In this document: positions 45,833 through 53,634 of the stretch, in pieces
Position numbering within the stretch: the first letter of the stretch is position 1
How the letters are laid out: every line of letters begins with the position of its first letter
Assembly: GCA_963764505.1 (NCBI GenBank)
Contig: CAVXSP010000001.1
Location: 1,860,001 to 1,924,000, forward strand
Length of the DNA: 64,000 bases
From: CAVXSP01 sp963764505
GTDB taxonomy: Bacteria > Acidobacteriota > Vicinamibacteria > Vicinamibacterales > SCN-69-37
Reading direction: 5' to 3'
Translations under genes and position numbers: made by a program
The notes under the pieces: generated by a model
What the model saw: the letters and a program-made list of their open reading frames with translations, nothing else
The model's database searches: none
Told to the model about the DNA's origin: nothing

Positions 45833-46082
45833 GGCGGTCTATCTGCTCTGCGCCGCCATGAGCATTCTCTGCAGCGCCCTGCTCTTCCGCGGGTTCGCCG
45901 TGGACCGCAGCCGGCTGCTCCTGTGGAGTGGCGTCTGTTTCGCCGGGCTGGCGCTCAACAACGTGCTGCTCGTGTTCGATCTCGTGATGGTCCCCCAGAT
46001 CGATCTGGCGGTCATCCGGACTCTGACCGCGGCCGGCGCGCTGGCGGTGCTCCTGTTCGGTCTCGTCTGGGAGCTGAAGTAG
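45825..46082 (+). CDS. DUF5985 family small membrane protein (first copy)
   Basis: GGGAGGGAG precedes ATG 45825. The 85-residue product has three membrane helices (AVYLLCAAMSILCSALLF, LLLWSGVCFAGLALNNVLLVF and VIRTLTAAGALAVLLFGL) and the conserved RSRLLLW and NNVLL of DUF5985. Function unknown. It is followed two bases later by a second, distantly related copy. Confidence 0.85.
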   Translation: MAKAVYLLCAAMSILCSALLFRGFAVDRSRLLLWSGVCFAGLALNNVLLVFDLVMVPQIDLAVIRTLTAAGALAVLLFGLVWELK

Positions 46083-46084
46083 TC

Positions 46085-46345
46085 GTGGCGCTGGCGGTTC
46101 TCCAGGGGATGCTCGCCGCCGCCTGCGGCGTGGCGGGGCTGTTCTTCCTCCGGTTCTGGAAGACGACCGGCGACCGGCTGTTCGTCTTCTTCGCGCTGGC
46201 CTTCTGGGTGCTCGGGGCGCACTGGGCCGTGCTCGGCATCGCGAGTCCCGCGGCCGAGAGCCGGTATTATTTCTTTCTGCCCAGGCTGTTGGCGTTCCTG
46301 CTGATTATCGTGGGCATCGCGGACAAGAACCGCCACCGCACCTGA
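46085..46345 (+). CDS. DUF5985 family small membrane protein (second copy)
   Basis: Starts at GTG 46085, two bases after the stop of the first copy. The 86-residue product has helices LAVLQGMLAAACGVAGLFF, LFVFFALAFWVLGAHWAVLGI and LPRLLAFLLIIVGIAD, with the typical FFLRFWKTTGDRLF between the first two. The pair probably forms a hetero-oligomer in the inner membrane. Confidence 0.85.
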   Translation: MALAVLQGMLAAACGVAGLFFLRFWKTTGDRLFVFFALAFWVLGAHWAVLGIASPAAESRYYFFLPRLLAFLLIIVGIADKNRHRT

Positions 46346-46355
46346 ATCGAGACTC

Positions 46356-47495
46356 ATGCTCGGACCCACGTATCCGGTCGCCGGCCTGGTCGCGCCGCAG
46401 CTGCAGGCTCATTTCGCCCGGCATCTCGCCGAGGCCCGCCAGCGGGGGGACCACGCGCTGGCCTCGCTCCCGTCCATCGATGCGATCGTCGTCGTCGTCG
46501 ACGCGGCGTTCTGGGCGAGCCTGCGGCACGAGGAGGGCTACGCGTCGAAGATCTCGCTCGCCTATCTCGCGCCCCACGAGGTCCCGCAGCCGATGGTGTT
46601 CGAGCGCCCGATCCCGCTGGATCCGGCCGCGCTCGCCAAGGTCGCGCCGGCCGTCGAGCGCGCCGGCATCCACCTCGGCGTGTGGCCGCAGGGCGAGGAG
46701 CTGCGCGTCTGGGGCACGGCGGGGACGGTTCCGGCGCTCTGTTTCGTGCTCGAGGTCGCCGGGCCGGGCCTCCTCGTCGTCAAACATCATCGGGGCGAGG
46801 AGTCCGGCAAGTTCGTGAACGTCGCCGTGCTCGAAGGCGACCAGATCAAACTGATCGACGAGCACGCCTCCAGTCTGCCCGATTGCCCGGCCCTGCTCAC
46901 GTCGCTCCTCGGGTTCGATTCTCCCGCGACCTGGGTGGACTCGGTGAACGTGCTGGTGCAGCTCGCCGTGTCCATGCGGGCGCACGGTCGCGGTGGTTCG
47001 CTCATCCTCGTGCCGGCGGGCGGGCACGCGTGGCGGGAGTCGATCGTCCATCCGCTGCCGTACGCGGCGCACCCGCCGTTCGGCGCGCTGGCCGAGCTGG
47101 CCCGGGCGGAGCCGGAACGGCGCCGGGAGCGGGGCTGGCAGGACGCGCTCGGCCGCGCGGTCAGTGCGCTCGCGGGCCTGACGGCCGTCGATGGCGCGAC
47201 GATTCTCACCGCCGATTACGAGCTGCTGGGATTCGGCGCGAAGATCGCGCGCCGGAAGGGCTCTCCGCAGGTGGCGCAGGTCACCATTACGGAGCCGATC
47301 GCCGGAGGCATCGCCGAGGTGATCGAGCCGGCCCAGCTCGGCGGCACGCGGCATCTCTCGGCCGCGCAGTTCGTGCACGATCAGCGCGACGCGATCGCGC
47401 TCGTCGCATCGCAGGACGGCCGCTTCACCGTGTTCGCCTGGTCCCCCTGCGAGAAGATGGTGCACGCCCACCGCGTCGAGACGCTGCTGCTCTGA
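46356..47495 (+). CDS. Sensor-like protein with a degenerate diadenylate-cyclase (DAC/DisA_N) fold
   Basis: The 379-residue product has an N-terminal region of mixed alpha/beta character (about 1-270) and a C-terminal domain that resembles the DisA_N/DAC fold: VDGATILTADYELLGFGAKI with the DGA motif, and GGTRHLSAAQFVHDQRDAIALVASQDGRFT (quoted in parts: GGTRHLSAAQFV and AIALVASQDGRF), where active cyclases have GTRHRAA. The second Arg of RHR is Leu, so cyclase activity is doubtful; the DACNV group of predicted sensor domains has this form. It starts 11 bases after the DUF5985 pair. Confidence 0.6.
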   Translation: MLGPTYPVAGLVAPQLQAHFARHLAEARQRGDHALASLPSIDAIVVVVDAAFWASLRHEEGYASKISLAYLAPHEVPQPMVFERPIPLDPAALAKVAPAVERAGIHLGVWPQGEELRVWGTAGTVPALCFVLEVAGPGLLVVKHHRGEESGKFVNVAVLEGDQIKLIDEHASSLPDCPALLTSLLGFDSPATWVDSVNVLVQLAVSMRAHGRGGSLILVPAGGHAWRESIVHPLPYAAHPPFGALAELARAEPERRRERGWQDALGRAVSALAGLTAVDGATILTADYELLGFGAKIARRKGSPQVAQVTITEPIAGGIAEVIEPAQLGGTRHLSAAQFVHDQRDAIALVASQDGRFTVFAWSPCEKMVHAHRVETLLL

Positions 47496-47542
47496 CCGCC
47501 GGGAACCCGCGCGGTCGACGGACGTCGAATCTTCCTGTCACA

Positions 47543-48274
47543 ATGGAGCACATGGTTCGTGCGCTTCGCCGGGTGGCGACGCTCGTCGCCCTCGTCGCGC
47601 TCGGCGCGTGCTCGATTCGCGACTCGGCCTGCGGCCGGCCGCCCGATCGGGAGCCCACGCCGGACGAGGTGCCCGTCGCGCAGGCGGGGATGACGGCTCC
47701 CCAGGCCTTCCGCATCGTATTCCTCGGAGACAGTCTCACCGCCGGCCTCGGCATGTTGAGCGATGAAGCCTATCCGATGGCGATCCAGCAGAAGTTCGCC
47801 GACGAGGGGTATTCCAACGTCGAAGTGGTCAACGCCGGCATCAGCGGCGACACCACGGCCGGGGGGCTGCAGCGTGTCGACGGGCTGCTCGACCAGGACG
47901 TGAAGATCCTGGTGGTCGCGCTCGGAGGCAACGATGCGCTGCGCGGCCTGCCGGTCAGCCAGACGCGCGACAATCTCGAGAAGATTCTCGACGCTGCCCA
48001 GGCCCGCGGCGCGATGGTCCTCCTCGCCGGCATGGAGGCGCCGACGAATCTCGGAGAGGACTACCAGCAGGAGTTCCACGCCGCGTTCCTGCAGGTCGCC
48101 CGCGACCACCGCAACATCGTGTACGTGCCCTTTCTCCTCGACGGCGTGGCCGGACACCCGGATCTCAACCAGGCGGACGGCATTCACCCGAACAAGGCCG
48201 GAGCCGCGCTGATCGCCGAGCACATGTACCCGAAGCTGCGGCTGATGGTCGACACGCTCGGAGGAGGCGGGTAG
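47543..48274 (+). CDS. GDSL/SGNH esterase, TesA-like lipoprotein
   Basis: The 243-residue product has a lipoprotein signal (LVALVALGACS, Cys near 24) and the SGNH blocks: FLGDSLTAGLG (Ser), NAGISGDTTAGGL, VALGGNDALRG and DGIHPNKAGA (Asp and His). This is the arylesterase/acyl-CoA thioesterase I (TesA) group, acting in the periplasm. The following ABC ATPase and FtsX-like permease give the tesA-ybbA-ybbP order known from E. coli. Start may be ATG 47543 or 47552. Confidence 0.9.
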   Translation: MEHMVRALRRVATLVALVALGACSIRDSACGRPPDREPTPDEVPVAQAGMTAPQAFRIVFLGDSLTAGLGMLSDEAYPMAIQQKFADEGYSNVEVVNAGISGDTTAGGLQRVDGLLDQDVKILVVALGGNDALRGLPVSQTRDNLEKILDAAQARGAMVLLAGMEAPTNLGEDYQQEFHAAFLQVARDHRNIVYVPFLLDGVAGHPDLNQADGIHPNKAGAALIAEHMYPKLRLMVDTLGGGG

Positions 48275-48275
48275 G

Positions 48276-48296
48276 AAGCCCAGAGCCCAAAGCCCA
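48276..48296 (+). repeat. Three heptamer repeats (RAGCCCA)
   Basis: Three direct 7-base units AAGCCCA, GAGCCCA, AAGCCCA lie just after the esterase stop. The same unit makes a longer array at 52888-52943. Confidence 0.7.
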
Positions 48297-48304
48297 ATGC
48301 CTCG

Positions 48305-48964
48305 ATGATTGAGCTCTTCGACGTCTCGCGCACCGTGACGAGCGGGGCCGCCCCCCTGACGATTCTTCATCCGACGAGCCTGCGGATCGAGCGCGGAAGC
48401 GCCGTCGCGATCACCGGCCCGTCAGGAAGCGGCAAGTCGACGCTGCTCGGTCTGATGGCGGGTCTCGACGCGCCGACGACCGGACGCATTCTGCTGGACG
48501 GTGTGGACATCACCGCGTTGGGTGAAGATGCCCTCGCCCGGCTGCGCGGCGAGCGGATCGGGATCGTGTTCCAGTTCTTTCATCTGATTCCGACGCTCAC
48601 GGCGCTCGAGAACGTGCTCGTGCCGATGGAGATCGCCGGCGCGCCCCACCCCGCCCGTCGCGCCCGCCAGCTCATTGCCGAGGTCGGGCTCGTCGATCGG
48701 GCGGGCCACTATCCCTCGCAGCTGTCAGGCGGCGAACAGCAGCGCGTGGCGATCGCGCGGGCGCTCGCCAACGAGCCGCCGATTCTGCTGGCCGACGAGC
48801 CGACCGGCAATCTCGACACCACGACGGGCGCCCAGATCATCGACCTGCTGGTGTCGATCAACCGCGACCGCGGACGGACCCTCGTGCTGGTCACTCACGA
48901 TCGGGACCTTGCCGACCGTGCCGACCGCGCGATTGCGCTGCGGGATGGGCGGGTGGTCGGATGA
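48305..48964 (+). CDS. ABC transporter ATP-binding protein (YbbA/LolD-like)
   Basis: The 219-residue product is a complete ABC ATPase: Walker A GPSGSGKST, Q-loop GIVFQFFHL, signature LSGGEQQRVAIARAL, Walker B ILLADEPTGNLD and switch THD. It belongs to the MacB/LolD/FtsE group, which powers mechanotransmission rather than direct transport. It overlaps the permease gene by four bases (ATGA) and follows the TesA-like gene. Confidence 0.95.
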   Translation: MIELFDVSRTVTSGAAPLTILHPTSLRIERGSAVAITGPSGSGKSTLLGLMAGLDAPTTGRILLDGVDITALGEDALARLRGERIGIVFQFFHLIPTLTALENVLVPMEIAGAPHPARRARQLIAEVGLVDRAGHYPSQLSGGEQQRVAIARALANEPPILLADEPTGNLDTTTGAQIIDLLVSINRDRGRTLVLVTHDRDLADRADRAIALRDGRVVG

Positions 48965-51513
48965 CGTTCGCCCTCCGCATGGCCTTCCGGGAGCTCCGCG
49001 CTTCATGGGCGCGCCTGTTGTTCTTCTTCCTCTGCGTGGCGGTCGGCGTCGCGGCCATCGTCGTGCTGCGCAGCGTCATGCAGCAGGTGCGGGCCGTGCT
49101 GACGCACGAGGCGCGGGACCTGGTCGGCGCCGACGTCGTGCTCAGGTCGACCCGGCCCTGGACGCCGGAGGAGCGCACCCGGATCCAGCACGCCATCGGT
49201 CCGGCCGGCGCCCCGGAGGCCGACCTCATCGAGACCCAGACGATGGCCGGGCGCCTGGAGAACGGGGAGGTGACCGCGGCGCGGCTGGTCGAGCTCCGGG
49301 GTGTCGACGCCGGGTTCCCGTTCTACGGCACCCTGGAACTGGCCGATGGCCGCGCCTACGCCCACGACCTGCTCGTCGGCCGCGGCGCCCTGGTACAGCC
49401 CGAGATCCTGGCGCAGTTCGGCGCTTCCGTGGGCGATCAGCTCCGCCTCGGAGGCCAGGCGTTCACGATCCGCGGCGTCGTCTCGCGCGACCGCGTCCAG
49501 CGGTCCGGCGGATTGGCGTTCGGCCCGCGCGTGTACGTCGACCTCGACGACCTCGAGGGGCTGCCGATCCTCGGGTTCGGCGGCCGGGCCAGCTATCAGA
49601 TTCTGCTGCGCGTGGAGGCCGGGACGATCGACGCGCTGACGCGCCGCCTCCGGCGCCTCTTCCGGGAGGATTTCGTCAGTGTGCAATCGTGGCGCGGCGT
49701 CGAGGATCGCCTCGGCCGGAATCTGACGCTTGCCGAGAACTATCTCAGCCTCGTGGGGTTTGCCATCGTCGTGCTCGGCGGCATCGGGGTCTGGAGCGTC
49801 ACGCGCGTGTTCGTGCAGCAGAAGGTCCGGAGCGTGGCCGTCCTGAAGTGCCTTGGGGCGTCCTCGCGCCTCGTGCTCTCGACCTACGTCCTGCAGGTGG
49901 GGTGGCTGGCGGCCTGCGGCAGCGTCGCCGGCGTCGGCCTGGGCGCCGTCGGGCTTCATTCGATCCCGGCCAGGCTGCTGACTCCGCTCAGCCTCACCGC
50001 GGTCGGCGTCACCTGGTCGGCGGCCACGCAGGGGATCGCGGTCGGCGTGCTCGTCTCGCTGCTGTTCGCCCTCGTGCCCCTGCTCGAGATGCGGCGGGTG
50101 AAGCCACTGTTGCTCCTCCGGGCCGACACGGCGGACGCGGCACGGGCGCGCGACTGGCAGAGCGTGCTGGCCGCCGCCGGGATGGCTGGCGCGCTCGTGC
50201 TCGTCGCCATCTGGCAGGCGGACTCGGTGCGCGCCGGCGTGTACGTCTCGGTGGGACTGGCGGGCGTCGGGCTGGCGCTGCTCGGGGGCAGCGCCCTGCT
50301 CGTGCGCCTCGCGCGGCCGCTGACGCGATCCCGGCGATTCGCCGTCCGCCACGCCACCATCAGCCTGGGCCGGCCGGGCAACCAGACGCGGGTCGTCCTC
50401 GTGGCGGTGGGCCTCGGCTGCTTCTTCCTGCTCTGGATGCGGGCGCTTCAGGGCAACCTCCTCGCGGAGTTCGGGGGCCAGCTCAGCCGCGACGCGCCCG
50501 ACCTCGTGCTGATCGACATCCAGCCCGACCAGCTCGAGGGCGTGCGGGCGGCCGTGGCGCCGTACGTCACGCAGCCGCCGAACACCTGGCCGATGATGCG
50601 GGCGCGGGTAGTGGGAATCGATGGGCGGCGCGTGCACCTGCCGGACCCCGCCGCCGTCCGGAGGCAGGGTCGCCTCACGCGCGAGTTCGGCGTCACCTAT
50701 CGTGACGCGCTGCAGGGGAACGAAGAGCTTACGGCGGGGCGGTTCTGGACGGAGCCGATTCGATCGGCACACCTGCCCGACGGGACCGACACGGAAGTCT
50801 CGATCGAGGAGCAGGTACACTCGCGCGCCGACGTCGATCTGGGCGATCTCATGCGGTTCGACGTGGGGGGTGTCGTCATTCGTGCGCGCGTCACGTCGGT
50901 GCGGAAGGTGAGCTGGGACGAGGCGCAGAACGGCGGGTTCGTGTTCGTGCTTCGGCCCGGACCGGCCGTCGATCGGGCCCCGCAGACCTTCGTGGGCTTT
51001 CTGAAGGTGCCGCCCGGGCCGGAAGCGGCGGGCGCGCTCCAGCGCGAGCTCGTGCGGGCGTTTCCGAACGTCTCCGCCATCGACGTCCGCGAGCTGCTGG
51101 CCTCGATCAAGGAGGTGGTGGACAATGCGACGCTCGGGATCACGATCGTGGGTGGCGTGACCCTCTTCAGCGGACTGCTGATCCTCGTCGGCGCCGTTGC
51201 GGTGACCAAGTTCCAGCGGCTGTACGAGGCCGCGATCTACCGGACGCTGGGCGCCAGCACCCGTGTGCTGGCATCGATGACGGCGATCGAGTACGGGCTG
51301 CTCGGCGCGCTCGCGGGCCTGCTCGGCGCCGCCGGGGCGCTCGGACTCTCGTGGCTGGTCGTGACCCGCCTCTTCGAAATCGAATGGCATCCGACGCCGG
51401 GACTGCTCGCGGGCGGCGTGGTGCTGGCGGCGCTCCTCGTCTCGCTCGTGGGTGTGCTGTCGAGCGCCGACGTGCTCGTCAAGAAGCCCCTGAGCACGCT
51501 GCGGGGAGAGTGA
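48961..51513 (+). CDS. FtsX/MacB-type permease (YbbP-like, 850 residues)
   Basis: The large product has one N-terminal membrane helix, a first periplasmic domain (about 45-230), a three-helix FtsX block (about 250-390), further helices about residues 405-450 and 480-495, a second periplasmic domain (about 500-700) and a final three-helix block (VVGGVTLFSGLLILVGAVAV-like helix, YEAAIYRTLGAS coupling helix). This double-FtsX layout matches YbbP. With the ATPase it probably extracts lipids or lipoproteins from the membrane for processing by the TesA-like esterase, an inference from gene order. Confidence 0.92.
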   Translation: MTFALRMAFRELRASWARLLFFFLCVAVGVAAIVVLRSVMQQVRAVLTHEARDLVGADVVLRSTRPWTPEERTRIQHAIGPAGAPEADLIETQTMAGRLENGEVTAARLVELRGVDAGFPFYGTLELADGRAYAHDLLVGRGALVQPEILAQFGASVGDQLRLGGQAFTIRGVVSRDRVQRSGGLAFGPRVYVDLDDLEGLPILGFGGRASYQILLRVEAGTIDALTRRLRRLFREDFVSVQSWRGVEDRLGRNLTLAENYLSLVGFAIVVLGGIGVWSVTRVFVQQKVRSVAVLKCLGASSRLVLSTYVLQVGWLAACGSVAGVGLGAVGLHSIPARLLTPLSLTAVGVTWSAATQGIAVGVLVSLLFALVPLLEMRRVKPLLLLRADTADAARARDWQSVLAAAGMAGALVLVAIWQADSVRAGVYVSVGLAGVGLALLGGSALLVRLARPLTRSRRFAVRHATISLGRPGNQTRVVLVAVGLGCFFLLWMRALQGNLLAEFGGQLSRDAPDLVLIDIQPDQLEGVRAAVAPYVTQPPNTWPMMRARVVGIDGRRVHLPDPAAVRRQGRLTREFGVTYRDALQGNEELTAGRFWTEPIRSAHLPDGTDTEVSIEEQVHSRADVDLGDLMRFDVGGVVIRARVTSVRKVSWDEAQNGGFVFVLRPGPAVDRAPQTFVGFLKVPPGPEAAGALQRELVRAFPNVSAIDVRELLASIKEVVDNATLGITIVGGVTLFSGLLILVGAVAVTKFQRLYEAAIYRTLGASTRVLASMTAIEYGLLGALAGLLGAAGALGLSWLVVTRLFEIEWHPTPGLLAGGVVLAALLVSLVGVLSSADVLVKKPLSTLRGE

Positions 51514-51581
51514 AAGGAGGCGGGCCCGGAGATGCTAGAATCTTCTGTTGAGCCGGCCCTGCCAGGGCCGGCCGAACGCCG

Positions 51582-51944
51582 ATGACGCAACCAGGCCTGA
51601 CCGAGACGCAGCTGAACGGATTGAAGGACGCGCTGCTCCGGAAGCGCGGCGAAATCCTGGCGAATTCCACCGGGACGCGCCCGCTCCCGGAGTCGATGGA
51701 CGTCAACAGCCGGCAGGGCGACCTCGCGGATCAGGCCAGCGGCAACAACGAAGTGCATATCGCGTTGAAGCTGAAGCAGACCGACGCCAAGATCCTGCAG
51801 GCCATCGAGGAGGCGCTGTACCGGATGGAGAAGGGCACCTACGGGATCTGCCGCGACTGCGGCGAGCCGATCTCGCTCGCCCGGCTCGAAGCCATCCCCT
51901 GGACGCGCGTCTGCATCAGCTGCAAGCAGAAGCAAAGCGCGTGA
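51582..51944 (+). CDS. TraR/DksA-family zinc-finger protein
   Basis: The 120-residue product has a coiled-coil hairpin (ETQLNGLKDALLRKRGEIL, LKLKQTDAKILQAIEEAL) and a C4 zinc finger (CRDC ... CISC, 17 residues between pairs). DksA relatives bind the RNA polymerase secondary channel and modulate initiation, often with ppGpp. The coiled-coil tip is SRQGDLADQASGNNE, with acidic residues near where DksA has its Asp pair. TAGAAT at 51536-51541 is a possible -10. Its stop overlaps the next GTG (GTGA). Confidence 0.92.
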   Translation: MTQPGLTETQLNGLKDALLRKRGEILANSTGTRPLPESMDVNSRQGDLADQASGNNEVHIALKLKQTDAKILQAIEEALYRMEKGTYGICRDCGEPISLARLEAIPWTRVCISCKQKQSA

Positions 51945-52429
51945 AGCCCACCGACCTGCTGTCCGTTCTCCTCCAGTTCCATCGCGAGAAGCTCGCGATG
52001 CGGCAACGGCACGCCGCCGTCGCGCGCCACGTGAGCAGCTACTCGTTCAACAACACGTACCAGTACGTCATCGCGCGGGAGGACGTGCACCTCTCCTGGC
52101 TCGATGCCGCCGTTGGGGAGCTCGGCGGCACGCCGGATCGGCTCGACGAGCCGTCGCTGGCTGTCGCCCGGAAGACGCCCGACGCCTTCCGTCCGCTCGT
52201 CGAGGAGGACGCCCGCGAAGCCGCCGAGTTCGTGGCGCGCTGGCGGCCCCGCGTGGGCGAGGTGACGCACGCCCGGCATCGCAACATGCTGCGCGTCATC
52301 CTTGGCGAGGTGCTCGAGCACAAGCGGTTCTTCGATCAGATGATCGCCGGCCGCGACGACCTGCTCGGCCGGCGGATGGACGGCGCCGGCACGGGCAACG
52401 GCGTGCTCGGCGTCAGGTGGCTCGAGTAG
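51941..52429 (+). CDS. Ferritin-like four-helix protein
   Basis: Starts at GTG 51941 overlapping the DksA-like stop. The 162-residue product is almost all helix, with HREKLAMRQRHAAVARHV, REDVHLSWLDAAVGEL and EVLEHKRFFDQMIAGRDDLL. Glu and His spaced as EDVH and LEHK suggest a ferritin-like di-metal or rubrerythrin-type fold without the full ligand set. Function unknown. folK starts six bases after its stop. Confidence 0.65.
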   Translation: MKPTDLLSVLLQFHREKLAMRQRHAAVARHVSSYSFNNTYQYVIAREDVHLSWLDAAVGELGGTPDRLDEPSLAVARKTPDAFRPLVEEDAREAAEFVARWRPRVGEVTHARHRNMLRVILGEVLEHKRFFDQMIAGRDDLLGRRMDGAGTGNGVLGVRWLE

Positions 52430-52435
52430 GGGAGC

Positions 52436-52945
52436 GTGGCGGACCGCGTCGCCGTCGCCCTGGGCTCGAACCTCGGCGACCGCCGGAGTCATCTGACGTT
52501 CGCCGTCGAGCGGCTCGGGCCGCTTCTCTCCGGGCTTCGCGTGTCCCTCTTCCGAAACACCGAGCCGGTCGGCGTCCCCGATCCACAGCCCGACTATCTC
52601 AACGCCGCCGCGATCGGCCGGACGCTGCTCGATCCGCACGCCTTCCTGCGCGCGCTGCTGGCCATCGAGGACGCGCGCGGCCGCAGCCGCCCGTTCTTCC
52701 ACGCGCCCAGGAGCCTCGATCTCGATTTGATCCTGTTTGGGGACCAGGTGATCGACACGCCCGATCTCGTGGTGCCGCATCCGCGGTTCCGGGAGCGCGC
52801 GTTCGTCCTCGAGCCGCTCGTCGAGCTGGCCCCGGATTGGACCGACCCGGTCACCGGCAAGACCCTTCGAGATCTCGGCCGAAGCGCGACGCCCAGAGCC
52901 CGAAGCCCAAAGCCCAAAGCGCGAAGCCCAAGGCTCAAAGCCTGA
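52436..52945 (+). CDS. folK: 2-amino-4-hydroxy-6-hydroxymethyldihydropteridine pyrophosphokinase
   Basis: FolK transfers pyrophosphate from ATP to hydroxymethyl-dihydropterin in folate synthesis. The 169-residue product starts at GTG 52436 and shows the family motifs ALGSNLGDRRSHL, RSLDLDLILFGDQV (metal-binding Asp pair) and VPHPRFRERAFVLEPL. The last 18 residues (from ATPRARSPKPK on) are encoded by heptamer repeats and are not part of the normal fold, so the gene probably gained its present stop from the repeat array. Confidence 0.94.
   Translation: MADRVAVALGSNLGDRRSHLTFAVERLGPLLSGLRVSLFRNTEPVGVPDPQPDYLNAAAIGRTLLDPHAFLRALLAIEDARGRSRPFFHAPRSLDLDLILFGDQVIDTPDLVVPHPRFRERAFVLEPLVELAPDWTDPVTGKTLRDLGRSATPRARSPKPKARSPRLKA
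52888..52943 (+). repeat. Array of eight degenerate heptamers (RAAGCCC)
   Basis: Consecutive 7-base units read GACGCCC, AGAGCCC, GAAGCCC, AAAGCCC, AAAGCGC, GAAGCCC, AAGGCTC, AAAGCCT. They overlap the 3' end of folK and stop just before its TGA. A three-unit array of the same type is at 48276-48296. Confidence 0.85.
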
Positions 52946-52965
52946 ATTTCGCGTTCCAAGAGAAA

Positions 52966-52991
52966 ACCGGCGGGAGAGGTCTCCCGCCGGT
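52966..52991 (-). terminator. Rho-independent terminator (minus strand), end of the efflux operon
   Basis: A perfect 26-base palindrome with a 2-base centre, ACCGGCGGGAGA-gg-TCTCCCGCCGGT. On the minus strand it is followed by TTTT, giving the classical stem plus U-run for the leftward gene ending at 53041. It may also end rightward transcription from folK. Confidence 0.85.
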
Positions 52992-53040
52992 CTTGGGTGG
53001 TGCCCTCTGAAGGGCAGCCGTGCGTGCGTCGTGCCTGCGC

Positions 53041-53553
53041 CTACATGCCCTTCTTGTAGGTCAGCTTCGTCGTCGGACTGCCGTCCGCTCCGTAGTTCTG
53101 CACGACCATGTTGCCGCCCTCCATCGAGAGCGTCTGCTTGGTGCTGACGGGGTTGCCGCCCATGTCCATCGAGGTGGTGATGGTCAGGTTGTTGCCTTCC
53201 CACATCGCCTTCTGCGTCTGCTCCATTTCGCCGCCCCGACCCATCACGGTGTTCTTGCTGTCGGAGCCATCCAGCTTGATGGTCAGCTTCACCGGGTTCT
53301 GACCCTGCATCTTCTCGATCGTCAGCGTGTTGGCGTCCTGCGTGATGGTCACTTCCATCCCGCTGACGGCGCCGCCGCCGCGTCCGCCGCGTCCGCCGCG
53401 GCCACCGCCACCGCCGCCACCGCCCGGCGCACCGCCGCCAGCCGGCATCTCCATCGCCCACTTGCCTGCGAAGTTCGGCTTCGCTTGCGCGTTCATCCCG
53501 ACGGTGTAGAGCACCACCGCCAGTGCGCTCATCAGCACTGCTGCACGCTTCAT
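53041..53553 (-). CDS. Small secreted protein with RGG-type tract
   Basis: The 170-residue product has a signal peptide (to about NAQA), NFAGKWAMEMP, a Gly/Arg tract (GGGGGGGGRGGRGGRGGG, about 40-60), and a beta-rich part with repeated strand pairs (MEVTITQDANTLTIEKM, LTITTSMDMGGNPVSTKQTL, NMVVQNYGADGS) resembling a lipocalin-like or META-type barrel. It is the last gene of the leftward efflux operon and is followed by a terminator. Function unknown. Confidence 0.75.
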   Translation of the reverse strand: MKRAAVLMSALAVVLYTVGMNAQAKPNFAGKWAMEMPAGGGAPGGGGGGGGRGGRGGRGGGAVSGMEVTITQDANTLTIEKMQGQNPVKLTIKLDGSDSKNTVMGRGGEMEQTQKAMWEGNNLTITTSMDMGGNPVSTKQTLSMEGGNMVVQNYGADGSPTTKLTYKKGM

Positions 53554-53634
53554 ATGTTCCTACTCCATGAAAACGGAGGCCGCGTCAGCGGCCTCCGGGA
53601 CCGCCTTCTCCGACGCCCAGCCAATAGAACCCGT

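Noticed and set aside
48305..51513. The ABC ATPase and large permease as an unusual system
   Set aside because: The order esterase, ATPase, double-FtsX permease matches the known tesA-ybbA-ybbP arrangement, so it is ordinary.
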